This document shows, piece after piece, positions 43,733 through 52,280 of a stretch of 64,000 nucleotides of DNA. Every line of letters starts with the position of its first letter. The stretch's first letter is position 1. A program made the position numbers and the translations under genes. This DNA comes from Peptococcus simiae (GTDB taxonomy: Bacteria > Bacillota > Peptococcia > Peptococcales > Peptococcaceae): the NCBI RefSeq assembly GCF_046097595.1, contig NZ_JBJUVG010000004.1, forward strand, positions 62,001-126,000, written 5' to 3'. Below the pieces are notes generated by a model. The model was not told the origin of the DNA. It saw only the letters and a program-made list of their open reading frames with translations, and did no database searches.

Positions 43733-45061
43733 ATGGCTCTTATATGTAAGCGGTTCAGTACATCGCAGATGATTATTTTTGGGTATGCCGGTGTGATATT
43801 TTTGGGGACAGTCCTGTTGATGCTGCCATTTGCTACAGCGGATGGCCAAGGCGCCCCCTTCCTAACGGCGCTTTTTACGGCCACGTCGGCCCTGTCAGTG
43901 ACGGGGCTGGTGGTGGAAAATACGGCGACCTACTGGTCTTTCTTTGGCCAAGGGGTAATTATCTCTCTCATCCAAATAGGGGGGATGGGGGTGATTACCG
44001 TGGCCATTGGCTTTTCCCTCCTGAGGAGGCAGCGGATTGGCCTCAAGCAGCGCCGGGTTATCCAGGATGCCCTGGCGGCTCCCCGGGTAGGCGGCATCAT
44101 CCGCCTGACCCGGGTCATTATCTGCCGGGTGGCCCTGGTGGAGGCCCTTGGCGCCCTCATCCTTTTGCCTGGCTTTGTCGACCGCTTTGGCCTGGCCAGG
44201 GGGCTTTGGTATAGTGGTTTCCATGCGATTTCGGCCTTCTGCAACGCCGGCTTTGACCTCTTCGGCCTCCAGACACCCTATGCCTCCCTGACGGCCTTTG
44301 TCGCCAGCCCGGTGGTTAACCTGGTCATTATGGCCCTGATCATCATTGGGGGTCTGGGCTTTTTAACCTGGGAGGATATCCTGACCCAGCGGTTCAAAGT
44401 CCGGCGGTATAAGATGCAGACCAAGGTTATCTTATTCATGACCGGGGTCCTGGTTTTTTTGCCGGCGGTCTACTTCTATATGTATGAACTGGCCGACCTG
44501 CCCTTTAAGGAACGCTTACTGGCCGCCCTTTTTCAATCGGTGACCACCCGGACAGCCGGCTTTAACACCATTGACCTGGGCCTCTTTAGCGGTGGTGGCC
44601 TCATGATGATGACCCTCCTCATGCTGGTGGGCGGCGGGCCGGGGTCCACCGCCGGGGGAATGAAGGTCACCACACCGGCCGTCCTTTACGGGATGTCCCG
44701 GGCGGTTTTTAAGCGGGAACGGGCCGCTCACCTTTTTGGCCGGCGGATACCGGTGACAGCCATCCATATGGCCGTGGCCATCTTTTGCCTATACACAGGG
44801 GTCTGCCTTCTGGGGGGCTTTTTCATGTTCTATTTTGAAAACCTGCCCCTGCTCAAGTGTCTCTTTGAATGTGCCTCAGCCATTGGCACTGTCGGCCTGA
44901 CCCTGGGGCTGACCCCGGACTTAACCTGGGTCTCCCATGTCATTTTGATTGTGCTCATGTTCATTGGTCGGGTCGGAGCTATGACCTTTATGTTCGCAAC
45001 CTTTTCCCAGACCAGGGACCGGAGCCAGGCCATGCCGGAAGAAAAAATTAGTATTGGTTAG
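43733..45061 (+). CDS. ktrB: Potassium transporter membrane subunit KtrB (TrkH family)
   Basis: K uptake channel-like subunit. 442 residues. Four pore-loop glycine segments are visible: SALSVTGLVVEN, SAFCNAGFDLFG, TTRTAGFNTIDL and SAIGTVGLTLG. ATG 43733 follows AGGAAGG; the longer frame to 43682 lacks a ribosome site. It is followed by its regulatory subunit. c-di-AMP made by DisA is known to inhibit Ktr systems in Firmicutes. Confidence 0.93.
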   Translation: MALICKRFSTSQMIIFGYAGVIFLGTVLLMLPFATADGQGAPFLTALFTATSALSVTGLVVENTATYWSFFGQGVIISLIQIGGMGVITVAIGFSLLRRQRIGLKQRRVIQDALAAPRVGGIIRLTRVIICRVALVEALGALILLPGFVDRFGLARGLWYSGFHAISAFCNAGFDLFGLQTPYASLTAFVASPVVNLVIMALIIIGGLGFLTWEDILTQRFKVRRYKMQTKVILFMTGVLVFLPAVYFYMYELADLPFKERLLAALFQSVTTRTAGFNTIDLGLFSGGGLMMMTLLMLVGGGPGSTAGGMKVTTPAVLYGMSRAVFKRERAAHLFGRRIPVTAIHMAVAIFCLYTGVCLLGGFFMFYFENLPLLKCLFECASAIGTVGLTLGLTPDLTWVSHVILIVLMFIGRVGAMTFMFATFSQTRDRSQAMPEEKISIG

Positions 45062-45071
45062 GAGGATTGGC

Positions 45072-45719
45072 ATGAAAAACATCTTACTCATTGGCCTCGG
45101 CCGGTTCGGTCGCCATATGGCCCGGCAATTTTATACCATGGGCCACGAGGTCATGGCTGTAGACCGGCAGGAGGAACGGGTCAACCGGGTCCTTTCTTTT
45201 GTCACAGATGCCCAGATTGGGGATAGCACCGATGGGGCCTTCCTGGCCAGCCTGGGGGTGGGCAATTACGACCTCTGTGTCGTCGCCATCGGGGATAGCT
45301 TCGAAAATTCCCTGGTTACCACTTCCCTTTTGAAGGAATTGGGGGCCGGTCGGGTTATTGCCCGGGCCTCCCGGGGGATCCAGGAGCGGCTCCTCCTCCG
45401 CAATGGGGCCGATGAGGTCGTTTACCCGGAAAAGCAACTGGCCCGGTGGACGGCCATCCGCTATTCCTCCGACCATATCCTGGAGTACTGGGCTCTGGAC
45501 CAGGGCTACGCCGTTTACGAGCTGGATGTGCCGGCAGCCTGGCTGGGGCGGAGCCTGGACCAGCTGGATTTAAGGCAAAAGTATGGCTTCAATATTTTAG
45601 GCGTGCGGTATGCCGGCCAGCTAGATATGGACGTTCGTCCCCAAACCATCCTGGAAGCAGGGGCCTCGGTCCTGGTCCTGGGCCCGGAAACCCTCATTAG
45701 AAAATGCTTTGATATTTAA
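45072..45719 (+). CDS. ktrA: Potassium transporter regulatory subunit KtrA
   Basis: Cytoplasmic RCK protein that gates KtrB with nucleotide. 215 residues: Rossmann fold starting ILLIGLGRFGRHMA, and a C-terminal RCK_C domain, the usual c-di-AMP site in the family. ATG 45072 has GGAGG at 45061-45065; the frame start at 45054 is inside ktrB. Confidence 0.94.
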   Translation: MKNILLIGLGRFGRHMARQFYTMGHEVMAVDRQEERVNRVLSFVTDAQIGDSTDGAFLASLGVGNYDLCVVAIGDSFENSLVTTSLLKELGAGRVIARASRGIQERLLLRNGADEVVYPEKQLARWTAIRYSSDHILEYWALDQGYAVYELDVPAAWLGRSLDQLDLRQKYGFNILGVRYAGQLDMDVRPQTILEAGASVLVLGPETLIRKCFDI

Positions 45720-45727
45720 AAATAATG

Positions 45728-45769
45728 TCTCCCAACTAAGGTCGGAGGGCTCGGTTGGGAGATTTTTTT
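45728..45769 (+). terminator. Terminator after ktrA
   Basis: TCTCCCAAC (45728-45736) pairs with GTTGGGAGA (45754-45762), then seven T. Confidence 0.88.
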
Positions 45770-45903
45770 GTGCTCATAAACCGGGGCGCCAGGGGGCTTT
45801 TCGGGCCCTCGGCAGGGGCTGGGTCCGTTTACGGGCAAGGAAAAATGTGTATATGGATAACTAGTAGCTATCAGGTGATATATTTAGGAAAGGACGATGC
45901 AGC

Positions 45904-46899
45904 ATGGCTGACACAAAAATTTCCATTCTTAATTTAATCCCTAAATATCAGGATGAGACGCAGAAGGAAGCCTTTGACCGGGCGCTAGACCTAGCCCGTT
46001 TTGCAGAAGAAAATTATTTTAGCCGCTACTGGGTAGCGGAGCACCATAATACCCGGGCCGTCCTGGGCTCGGCAACAGACGTAGTCTTGGGTTATCTTTT
46101 AGCCAATACCGACCGCCTGCGGGTCGGGGCCGGCGGGGTCATGTTGCCCAACCATACCCCCTTCCAGGTCGCGGAGCGCTACGGCACCCTTGAAGCCCTC
46201 TACCCGGGCCGGGTGGACCTGGGGGTCGGCCGGGCACCGGGGACTGACCGGGCAACGGCCCGGCTCATTTATCGGGACCACTATGACCAGGCGTCATTTG
46301 CCGCTGCTTTAAGCCAGTTGCAGGCCTATATGAGCGATGATGCTGACCAGCTTCCCGTTTCTCCGACACCGGGGATTGGGGCCAAGGTGCCGATTTACGT
46401 CCTGGGCAGTTCAGATGCCTCGGCCTATGTGGCCGCTGAACTGGGCCTACCCTATTCCTTTGCAGGTCACTTCTCGCCGAATTCCATTGGCCATGCCCTG
46501 GACATCTACCGGAAGCGGTTCCGCCCCTCTGAGGTCCTACAAGAACCCTATGTCATCCTGGGCCTAACGACCAATATTGCCGAAACAGAAGAAGCTGCTG
46601 AAGAACTGGCCTTCCACGCCTCCCAGGTCTTCTTACACCTCATCCACCGCCAAAGCAAGGATGAATTCCTGAAGATGGACCCGGACCAGGCCCCTGAACT
46701 CACTTCCATTGAGAAATTCTTCCTGCGGGCCCACCGGGGCTTATCCATTAGCGGGAGTGTTGATGAAGCGAGAGACCAGTATAAGGCTGTCATGCGCCAA
46801 TACGCCCCGGATGAAGTCATCGGGGCCACCTATATTTCCGACCGCACAGCCCTAAAAGATAACTTCCGCCTCCTGGCTGACATCGTCCGTAACGACTAA
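45904..46899 (+). CDS. LLM class flavin-dependent oxidoreductase
   Basis: Luciferase-like TIM-barrel flavoprotein. 331 residues. WVAEHHN, VGAGGVMLPNHTPFQVAERYGTLE and RVDLGVGRAPGTD are typical of the MsnO8-like group. ATG 45904 follows AGGAAAGGA. It is a single gene between two terminators. Although two-component sulfonate monooxygenases belong to the same superfamily, this sequence looks like the generic MsnO8 group, so no link to taurine is claimed. Confidence 0.87.
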   Translation: MADTKISILNLIPKYQDETQKEAFDRALDLARFAEENYFSRYWVAEHHNTRAVLGSATDVVLGYLLANTDRLRVGAGGVMLPNHTPFQVAERYGTLEALYPGRVDLGVGRAPGTDRATARLIYRDHYDQASFAAALSQLQAYMSDDADQLPVSPTPGIGAKVPIYVLGSSDASAYVAAELGLPYSFAGHFSPNSIGHALDIYRKRFRPSEVLQEPYVILGLTTNIAETEEAAEELAFHASQVFLHLIHRQSKDEFLKMDPDQAPELTSIEKFFLRAHRGLSISGSVDEARDQYKAVMRQYAPDEVIGATYISDRTALKDNFRLLADIVRND

Positions 46900-46921
46900 G
46901 CCAGCGGCTTTACAAGCAAAT

Positions 46922-46961
46922 AAGACCCGCCGTCCAGTTCAGCTGGGCGGCGGGTCTTTTC
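46922..46961 (+). terminator. Terminator after the LLM oxidoreductase gene
   Basis: 16-base stem AAGACCCGCCGTCCAG with its partner (one wobble pair), loop TTCAG, then TTTT. The following 46962-47171 has no gene: it is an AT-rich upstream region of ilvB. Confidence 0.88.
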
Positions 46962-47051
46962 ATCTATTTATGTCAGTGAGGCGGTAGGGAAGCGGGGGAG
47001 GAATAAAAAAGAACGAAAGTCCAATGAAAGAGGACTATCTGTTATATAAAT

Positions 47052-47066
47052 TATTTTGAGAAAATT
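47052..47066. promoter_or_regulatory. CodY-box-like motif upstream of ilvB
   Basis: TATTTTGAGAAAATT matches 13 of 15 positions of the CodY consensus AATTTTCWGAAAATT. CodY represses ilv genes in many Firmicutes. The site is about 105 bases before the -35, in DNA so AT-rich that a chance match is possible. Confidence 0.35.
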
Positions 47067-47171
47067 ATTTAATTATAAAATAATAATTATGAAATCAAAT
47101 GGAATCCGTCAACTGGGCCATTTTCGTTGATTTTTTAAAAATAAAAAATAAAAAAAGATGATATATAACAG

Positions 47172-47200
47172 TTGACAAGATTGCCGTAAGTGTGTATGAT
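47172..47200 (+). promoter_or_regulatory. Near-consensus promoter of the ilv operon
   Basis: TTGACA (47172-47177), 17-base spacer, TATGAT (47195-47200). The leader is only about 43 bases, which leaves no room for a T-box or leader-peptide attenuator. Confidence 0.88.
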
Positions 47201-47249
47201 GTGGACTAATCACTATTTACTTAATGGAGAGAAAAAAGAGGTGTTATTT

Positions 47250-48920
47250 ATGAGATGTTCCGGTTCTGAAGTTTTAATCAATGTACTCATAGAGCGTGGC
47301 GTCGAGACCATTTTCGGCTACCCAGGTGGAGCGGTCCTAAACATTTATGACGCCCTTTATGACTATACCGATCAGATTCGGCACATCCTCACTGTAGATG
47401 AGCAGGGTGCCTGTTATGCAGCAGACGGTTATGCTCGGGCGACCGGCAAAACCGGGGTGGTCTTAGCCACCAGCGGCCCTGGGGCCACCAACTTGGTGAC
47501 AGGGATTGCCAATGCCTACATGGACAGCATCCCTATGGTGGCCATTACCGGTAACGTGGCCCAGAATTTAATTGGGAAAGACTCTTTCCAGGAAATTTAC
47601 ATTACCGGCTGCACCATGCCGATTACCAAACACAACTTTGTCGTCCGGGATATTGAAGACCTGGCGCCTATTTTACACCAGGCCTTTGATATTGCCAATT
47701 CCGGCCGGAAGGGGCCGGTCCTGGTGGATATCCCCAAGGATATCACCGCTGCCATGACCGACTACTCCCCCTTGCCTAAGGAAGACCAGGGGCCCAAAGC
47801 GCCGCCTGAAATTCCCCAGGCTGAACTGGAACTTTTGGCCAAGCTCATTGAAAATGCAGAACGGCCTTTAATCTATGCCGGCGGGGGCATTATTTCTGGG
47901 GAGGCCGAAGGTCCCCTGGCCCAACTGATGGAGAAGGCCCATATTCCGGCCTGTCATACCATTATGGGGATTGGGGCCATCCCTGATGAGCACCCCTTGA
48001 ATTTAGGCATGGTGGGCATGCATGGCCGGACCAGCTGCAATTTAGCCATAGAGCATTGTGACCTGCTCTTGGCCTTGGGCGTCCGTTTTTCCGACCGGGT
48101 GGCCCTGAACTTTAAAAAGTTTGCTCCTCAAGCCAGCCTGGTCCATGTGGATATCGACCCTTCCGAGCATCATAAGAATGTGCCGGTCGACCTGGCCATT
48201 GCTGCTGATGTAGGCGACTTACTGGAAGCCATCCTGCCCCATGTGAGCGCACAAGACCACGATAGCTGGTGGGCTGACCTTAATCGGTTCCGGCAAGAGG
48301 ACTGGCAGGCCCCGGCGGCCAATGGTGAATTAGACCCGACTGCCATGGTCCAGGTCATCACCGACCGCTTGGGCAAGGAAGGCACTTTGGTCACAGATGT
48401 CGGCCAGCACCAAATGTGGGCGGCCCAAGGCGCCCGCCGGGCCAAGCCCCGGACCTTTATCACCTCCGGCGGCTTAGGGGCCATGGGATATGGTTATGGT
48501 GCGGCCATGGGGGCGGCAGTGGCCCATCCGGATGAGCACATCGTCCACATTACCGGCGACGGGTCCTTCCATATGAATATGAATGAACTGGCCACTGCGG
48601 TCCACTATCAGATGCCCATCGTCACCGTTATTTTTGACAACCAGGCCCTGGGGATGCCCCGCCAATGGCAGCACTACATGTACGATGACCGGTATGCCAT
48701 GAGCGACTTCTTCCGGACCACCGACTATGTGGCCCTGGCCGAAGCTATGGGGGCCAGAGGCGTCCGGCCGGAGAATTTGCAGGCCTTTGACCAGGCCATG
48801 GAAGAGGCCCTGGCCCATCCCGGTCCTACCGTGATTTGGTGCAATATCGACCGCCACGCCCAAGTGCTGCCGATGATCCCTGCCGGGGGGACGGTTGCAG
48901 ACAGCATAAGGACAGAATAG
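47250..48920 (+). CDS. ilvB: Acetolactate synthase large subunit
   Basis: ThDP, FAD enzyme of branched-chain amino acid synthesis. 556 residues. GYPGGAVLNIYDALYD, catalytic Glu in TVDEQGACYAADGYAR, and the ThDP motif TGDGSFHMNMNELATAVHYQ. ATG 47250 follows AAAGAGGTG; the frame to 47190 begins inside the promoter. The small subunit gene follows 8 bases later, marking this as the anabolic form. Confidence 0.95.
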   Translation: MRCSGSEVLINVLIERGVETIFGYPGGAVLNIYDALYDYTDQIRHILTVDEQGACYAADGYARATGKTGVVLATSGPGATNLVTGIANAYMDSIPMVAITGNVAQNLIGKDSFQEIYITGCTMPITKHNFVVRDIEDLAPILHQAFDIANSGRKGPVLVDIPKDITAAMTDYSPLPKEDQGPKAPPEIPQAELELLAKLIENAERPLIYAGGGIISGEAEGPLAQLMEKAHIPACHTIMGIGAIPDEHPLNLGMVGMHGRTSCNLAIEHCDLLLALGVRFSDRVALNFKKFAPQASLVHVDIDPSEHHKNVPVDLAIAADVGDLLEAILPHVSAQDHDSWWADLNRFRQEDWQAPAANGELDPTAMVQVITDRLGKEGTLVTDVGQHQMWAAQGARRAKPRTFITSGGLGAMGYGYGAAMGAAVAHPDEHIVHITGDGSFHMNMNELATAVHYQMPIVTVIFDNQALGMPRQWQHYMYDDRYAMSDFFRTTDYVALAEAMGARGVRPENLQAFDQAMEEALAHPGPTVIWCNIDRHAQVLPMIPAGGTVADSIRTE

Positions 48921-48928
48921 GAGGCCGT

Positions 48929-49447
48929 ATGAAAAAACCAATGAAGCAGGAAGTTATTTGCATTTTAGCGGAAAATAATTACGGCGTCTGCGCCCGGATT
49001 GCCAGCCTGTTTGGCCGGAAGGGCTACAGTATTGATACCTTTACGGCTTCGACTACGTCAGATACCGACCTTTCCCGGATTACCCTCACCCTGTCCGGGG
49101 AGGAAGATGAAATCAAGCAAATTATGGCCCAGTGTGAAAAGCTGGAAGAGGTCCGGAAGGTGGCCCTCTTATCTGTACAAAATTCCGTCCTCCGGGAAAT
49201 CCTCCTGGTTAAGCTGGCCTTAGACCCCAATGATGGGACCCAGCTCTCCCGGATTATGGAGATTTGCAACATCTATAAGGCTGCTGTGGTCAGCCTGTCA
49301 ACGGATATTATGATCCTGGAATTAACTGGGAAACCAGTCAAAATAGATGCTTTTGAGGAATTAATCCAGCAGTTTGAAATTGTAGAAATGTCACGGTCCG
49401 GTGCCACTGCAATGGCCCGCAAAGAGGTTCTTGGAAAGGAAGACTAA
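48929..49447 (+). CDS. ilvN: Acetolactate synthase small (regulatory) subunit
   Basis: 172 residues: N-terminal ACT domain (EVICILAENNYGVCARIASLF, GRKGYSIDTF) for valine feedback, and C-terminal domain. ATG 48929 has AGGAGG just before. It lies 2 bases before ilvC. Confidence 0.94.
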   Translation: MKKPMKQEVICILAENNYGVCARIASLFGRKGYSIDTFTASTTSDTDLSRITLTLSGEEDEIKQIMAQCEKLEEVRKVALLSVQNSVLREILLVKLALDPNDGTQLSRIMEICNIYKAAVVSLSTDIMILELTGKPVKIDAFEELIQQFEIVEMSRSGATAMARKEVLGKED

Positions 49448-49449
49448 TC

Positions 49450-50448
49450 ATGAAAAAATATTACGACAAAGATTGCAACATGTCCCTTTTAGAAGGCAAA
49501 AAGGTAGCTGTTATCGGCTATGGCAGCCAGGGACACGCCCATGCCCTGAACTTACACGACAGCGGGGTTTCTGTTGTTGTCGGCCTGGCCCCGACCAGTA
49601 AAAGTCGGGCCAAGGCAGAGGCAGCCGGCCTTGAAGTGGCTGATGTCTGCGATGCCGTCAAGGCAGCTGATATTGTCATGATGCTGGTCCCCGATGAAGT
49701 GGCCGCTGACCTTTATGAAGCTGAAGTGGCCCCCAACTTAAAGGAGGGGGCAGTCCTCATGTTCGCCCACGGCTTCAATATTCATTACGGCTTAATCTGC
49801 CCGGCCGAAGGCGTTGACGTTGCCATGGTAGCCCCCAAGGGCCCTGGCCACACCGTCCGCAGCCAGTACCAGGAAGGCCGCGGGGTTCCCTCCCTGGTCG
49901 CTGTTTACCAAGATGCCAGCGGTAAAGCCAAGGACATCGCCCTGGCCTATGCATCCGGCATTGGTGCCGGCCGGGCTGGGATCCTGGAAACCAGTTTTAA
50001 AGAAGAAACCGAAACCGACCTCTTTGGTGAACAGGCCGTTCTCTGCGGTGGGGTCACCGAGCTGATGAAAGCCGGGTTTGAAACCCTGGTTGAAGCCGGC
50101 TATGAACCGGAAATGGCTTATTTCGAATGTATCCACGAAATGAAGCTCATCATCGACCTGATCATCGAGGGTGGCTTCTCCCGGATGCGGTATTCCATCT
50201 CCAATACAGCCGAATACGGTGACTACATCAGTGGCGAAAAGGTTATCTCCGAGGATACCCGCCGGGCCATGAAAGGCATCTTGAAAGATATCCAAAACGG
50301 GACCTTTGCTTCTGACTTCATGACCGAATTCTCCTCCGGCCGTAAGGCACGCTTCTTAGCCAGCCGCCGCTTAGGTGCAGAGCACCAGCTGGAAGAAGTG
50401 GGCGGTGAATTACGCAGCATGATGAGCTGGCTCAAAGAAGACAAGTAA
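49450..50448 (+). CDS. ilvC: Ketol-acid reductoisomerase
   Basis: Second step of the pathway. 332 residues, class I. Rossmann motif VIGYGSQGHAHALNL; the loop GLAPTSKSRAK has the Ser pair usual for NADPH use; metal-binding region ETDLFGEQAVLCGG. AAAGGAAG precedes ATG 49450. Confidence 0.97.
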   Translation: MKKYYDKDCNMSLLEGKKVAVIGYGSQGHAHALNLHDSGVSVVVGLAPTSKSRAKAEAAGLEVADVCDAVKAADIVMMLVPDEVAADLYEAEVAPNLKEGAVLMFAHGFNIHYGLICPAEGVDVAMVAPKGPGHTVRSQYQEGRGVPSLVAVYQDASGKAKDIALAYASGIGAGRAGILETSFKEETETDLFGEQAVLCGGVTELMKAGFETLVEAGYEPEMAYFECIHEMKLIIDLIIEGGFSRMRYSISNTAEYGDYISGEKVISEDTRRAMKGILKDIQNGTFASDFMTEFSSGRKARFLASRRLGAEHQLEEVGGELRSMMSWLKEDK

Positions 50449-50457
50449 GGAGGACCT

Positions 50458-52131
50458 ATGGCAGGACAAGAACCTTCTCGTACGGTGCTAGAGGGCCCCG
50501 AACGGGCCCCGAACCGCAGTCTCTTTTATGCCATGGGCTATACGGAAGAGGAACTGAACCGGCCCCTGGTTGGGGTGGTCAGTGCCTACAGTGAAATTGT
50601 CCCCGGCCATCAACACTTGGATAAATTGGCGCAAGCGGTGATGGATGGGGTCCGCTTGGCCGGTGGCACACCGATTTTGGTGCCGGCTATTGGCGTCTGC
50701 GACGGCATTACCATGGGGCATGCCGGCATGCGCTACTCCCTACCCAGCCGGGAGCTCATTGCCGACTCTGTTGAAACAATGGCCCTGGCCCATGGCTTTG
50801 ACGGCCTGGTCCTGGTGCCCAATTGCGATAAAATTGTTCCCGGTATGGCCATGGGGGCCGTCCGGATCAACCTACCGACCGTCGTCCTCTCCGGTGGGCC
50901 CATGCTGGCCGGCCGGGTAAAGGACCAGGATGTATCCCTGTCCCTGCTCTTTGAGGCCGTCGGCAAGAATAAGAGTGGGGCCCTCAGTGATGAAGAACTG
51001 GAGGAAATGAGCCAGGACGCCTGCCCGGGCTGTGGCTCTTGTGCCGGTATGTATACCGCCAATTCCATGAACTGCCTGATGGAAGCCCTGGGGCTGGGTC
51101 TGCCCGGTAACGGGACCATTCCGGCCGTATCAGCTGCCCGCCGCCGCTTGGCTAAAACAGCCGGCATGCGGATTATGGCGCTCATTAAGGAAGGGGTTCG
51201 GGCCCGGGATATCGTCAGCCAGGAAGCCCTCTTTGACGCCCTGGCCTGTGACATGGCTCTGGGCTGCTCTTCCAACTCGGTCCTCCACCTCTTAGCCATT
51301 GCCAATGAGGCGGACCTGGCCATTGACCTGAAAGACTTTAACGCCGTTAGTGAAAAAGTCCCCAACCTTTGCCACCTGGCCCCTGCCGGCCCGGCTCATA
51401 TCGAAGAGCTGGACGCCGCCGGCGGCATCCAGGCCGTCTTAAGGGAACTGGTCCAAACCGGCCTCCTGCACCTAGACCGGCCCATGGCCTCCGGTAAAAG
51501 CCTCGGCGAGCAAATTGAAGGGGCTGTCAATAAGAACCCGGCCATTATCCGGCCCTTTGAAGACCCTTATTCCAAAACCGGTGGCCTGGCCATCCTCTTT
51601 GGCAACATTGCTCCGAATGGGGCCGTGGTCAAACGGAGTGCTGTGGCTCAGGAAATGCTGGTTCACACCGGCCCGGCCCGGGTCTTTGATGGCGAAGAAG
51701 AGGCCATCCAGGCCATCTATGGGGGTAAGATTGTTCCCGGTGACGTCGTGGTTATCCGCTATGAAGGGCCGACCGGCGGCCCGGGCATGCGGGAAATGCT
51801 CAACCCCACCAGCGCCCTGGCTGGGATGGGGCTGGATAGTTCTGTGGCCCTGATTACCGACGGCCGCTTCTCCGGGGCCTCCCGGGGCGCCTCTGTTGGC
51901 CATGCCAGTCCTGAAGCCGCCCAAGGCGGCCCGATTGCCCTGGTGGAAGAAGGGGACCGGATTACCCTGGATATCCCGGCCTACCGGATTCACCTGGAGG
52001 TATCCGATGAAGAATTGGAGACCCGCCGGCAAGCCTGGCAGGCTCCACCCCTCAGAGTCCAGAACGGCTGGCTCAGCCGCTACGCCCGCTTAGTCTCGGG
52101 TGCCGACCAAGGCGCTGTCCTGAAGGGGTAG
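50458..52131 (+). CDS. ilvD: Dihydroxy-acid dehydratase
   Basis: Third step of the pathway, iron-sulfur enzyme. 557 residues. Cluster Cys in PNCDKIVPGM and CPGCGSCAGMYTANSM; TDGRFSGASRG near the C-terminus. AGGAGG precedes ATG 50458. It is the last gene of the operon; ilvA, ilvE and leu genes are not here. Confidence 0.97.
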   Translation: MAGQEPSRTVLEGPERAPNRSLFYAMGYTEEELNRPLVGVVSAYSEIVPGHQHLDKLAQAVMDGVRLAGGTPILVPAIGVCDGITMGHAGMRYSLPSRELIADSVETMALAHGFDGLVLVPNCDKIVPGMAMGAVRINLPTVVLSGGPMLAGRVKDQDVSLSLLFEAVGKNKSGALSDEELEEMSQDACPGCGSCAGMYTANSMNCLMEALGLGLPGNGTIPAVSAARRRLAKTAGMRIMALIKEGVRARDIVSQEALFDALACDMALGCSSNSVLHLLAIANEADLAIDLKDFNAVSEKVPNLCHLAPAGPAHIEELDAAGGIQAVLRELVQTGLLHLDRPMASGKSLGEQIEGAVNKNPAIIRPFEDPYSKTGGLAILFGNIAPNGAVVKRSAVAQEMLVHTGPARVFDGEEEAIQAIYGGKIVPGDVVVIRYEGPTGGPGMREMLNPTSALAGMGLDSSVALITDGRFSGASRGASVGHASPEAAQGGPIALVEEGDRITLDIPAYRIHLEVSDEELETRRQAWQAPPLRVQNGWLSRYARLVSGADQGAVLKG

Positions 52132-52152
52132 GTTTACAACTGAATTATAAGC

Positions 52153-52195
52153 AATCGCCCTGTGCCCTGGTTTTCAGGGGCAGGGCGATTTTTTA
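52153..52195 (+). terminator. Terminator of the ilv operon
   Basis: AATCGCCCTG pairs with CAGGGCGATT, inner CCCTG/CAGGG, then TTTTTT. Confidence 0.88.
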
Positions 52196-52232
52196 TGGTC
52201 TTTTGTGGCCTGGCAACTCGGCTTGCATACAT

Positions 52233-52270
52233 AAAAAGCCTGCACCGGCAAGTACCGGGGCAGGCTTTTT
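52233..52270 (-). terminator. Terminator of the ABC exporter genes
   Basis: AAAAAGCCTGC pairs with GCAGGCTTTTT, with inner ACCGG/CCGG pairing. It can serve the minus-strand permease gene ending at 52281 and back up the ilv terminator. Confidence 0.82.
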
Positions 52271-52280
52271 ATAGATGCAG

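Noticed and set aside
45904..46899. LLM oxidoreductase as an alkanesulfonate or taurine monooxygenase
   Set aside because: Sequence motifs fit the generic MsnO8-like group, and no flavin reductase or sulfonate transporter adjoins it.
46962..47250. T-box or leader-peptide attenuator before ilvB
   Set aside because: The promoter lies about 50 bases from the start codon; there is no terminator or peptide in the leader.
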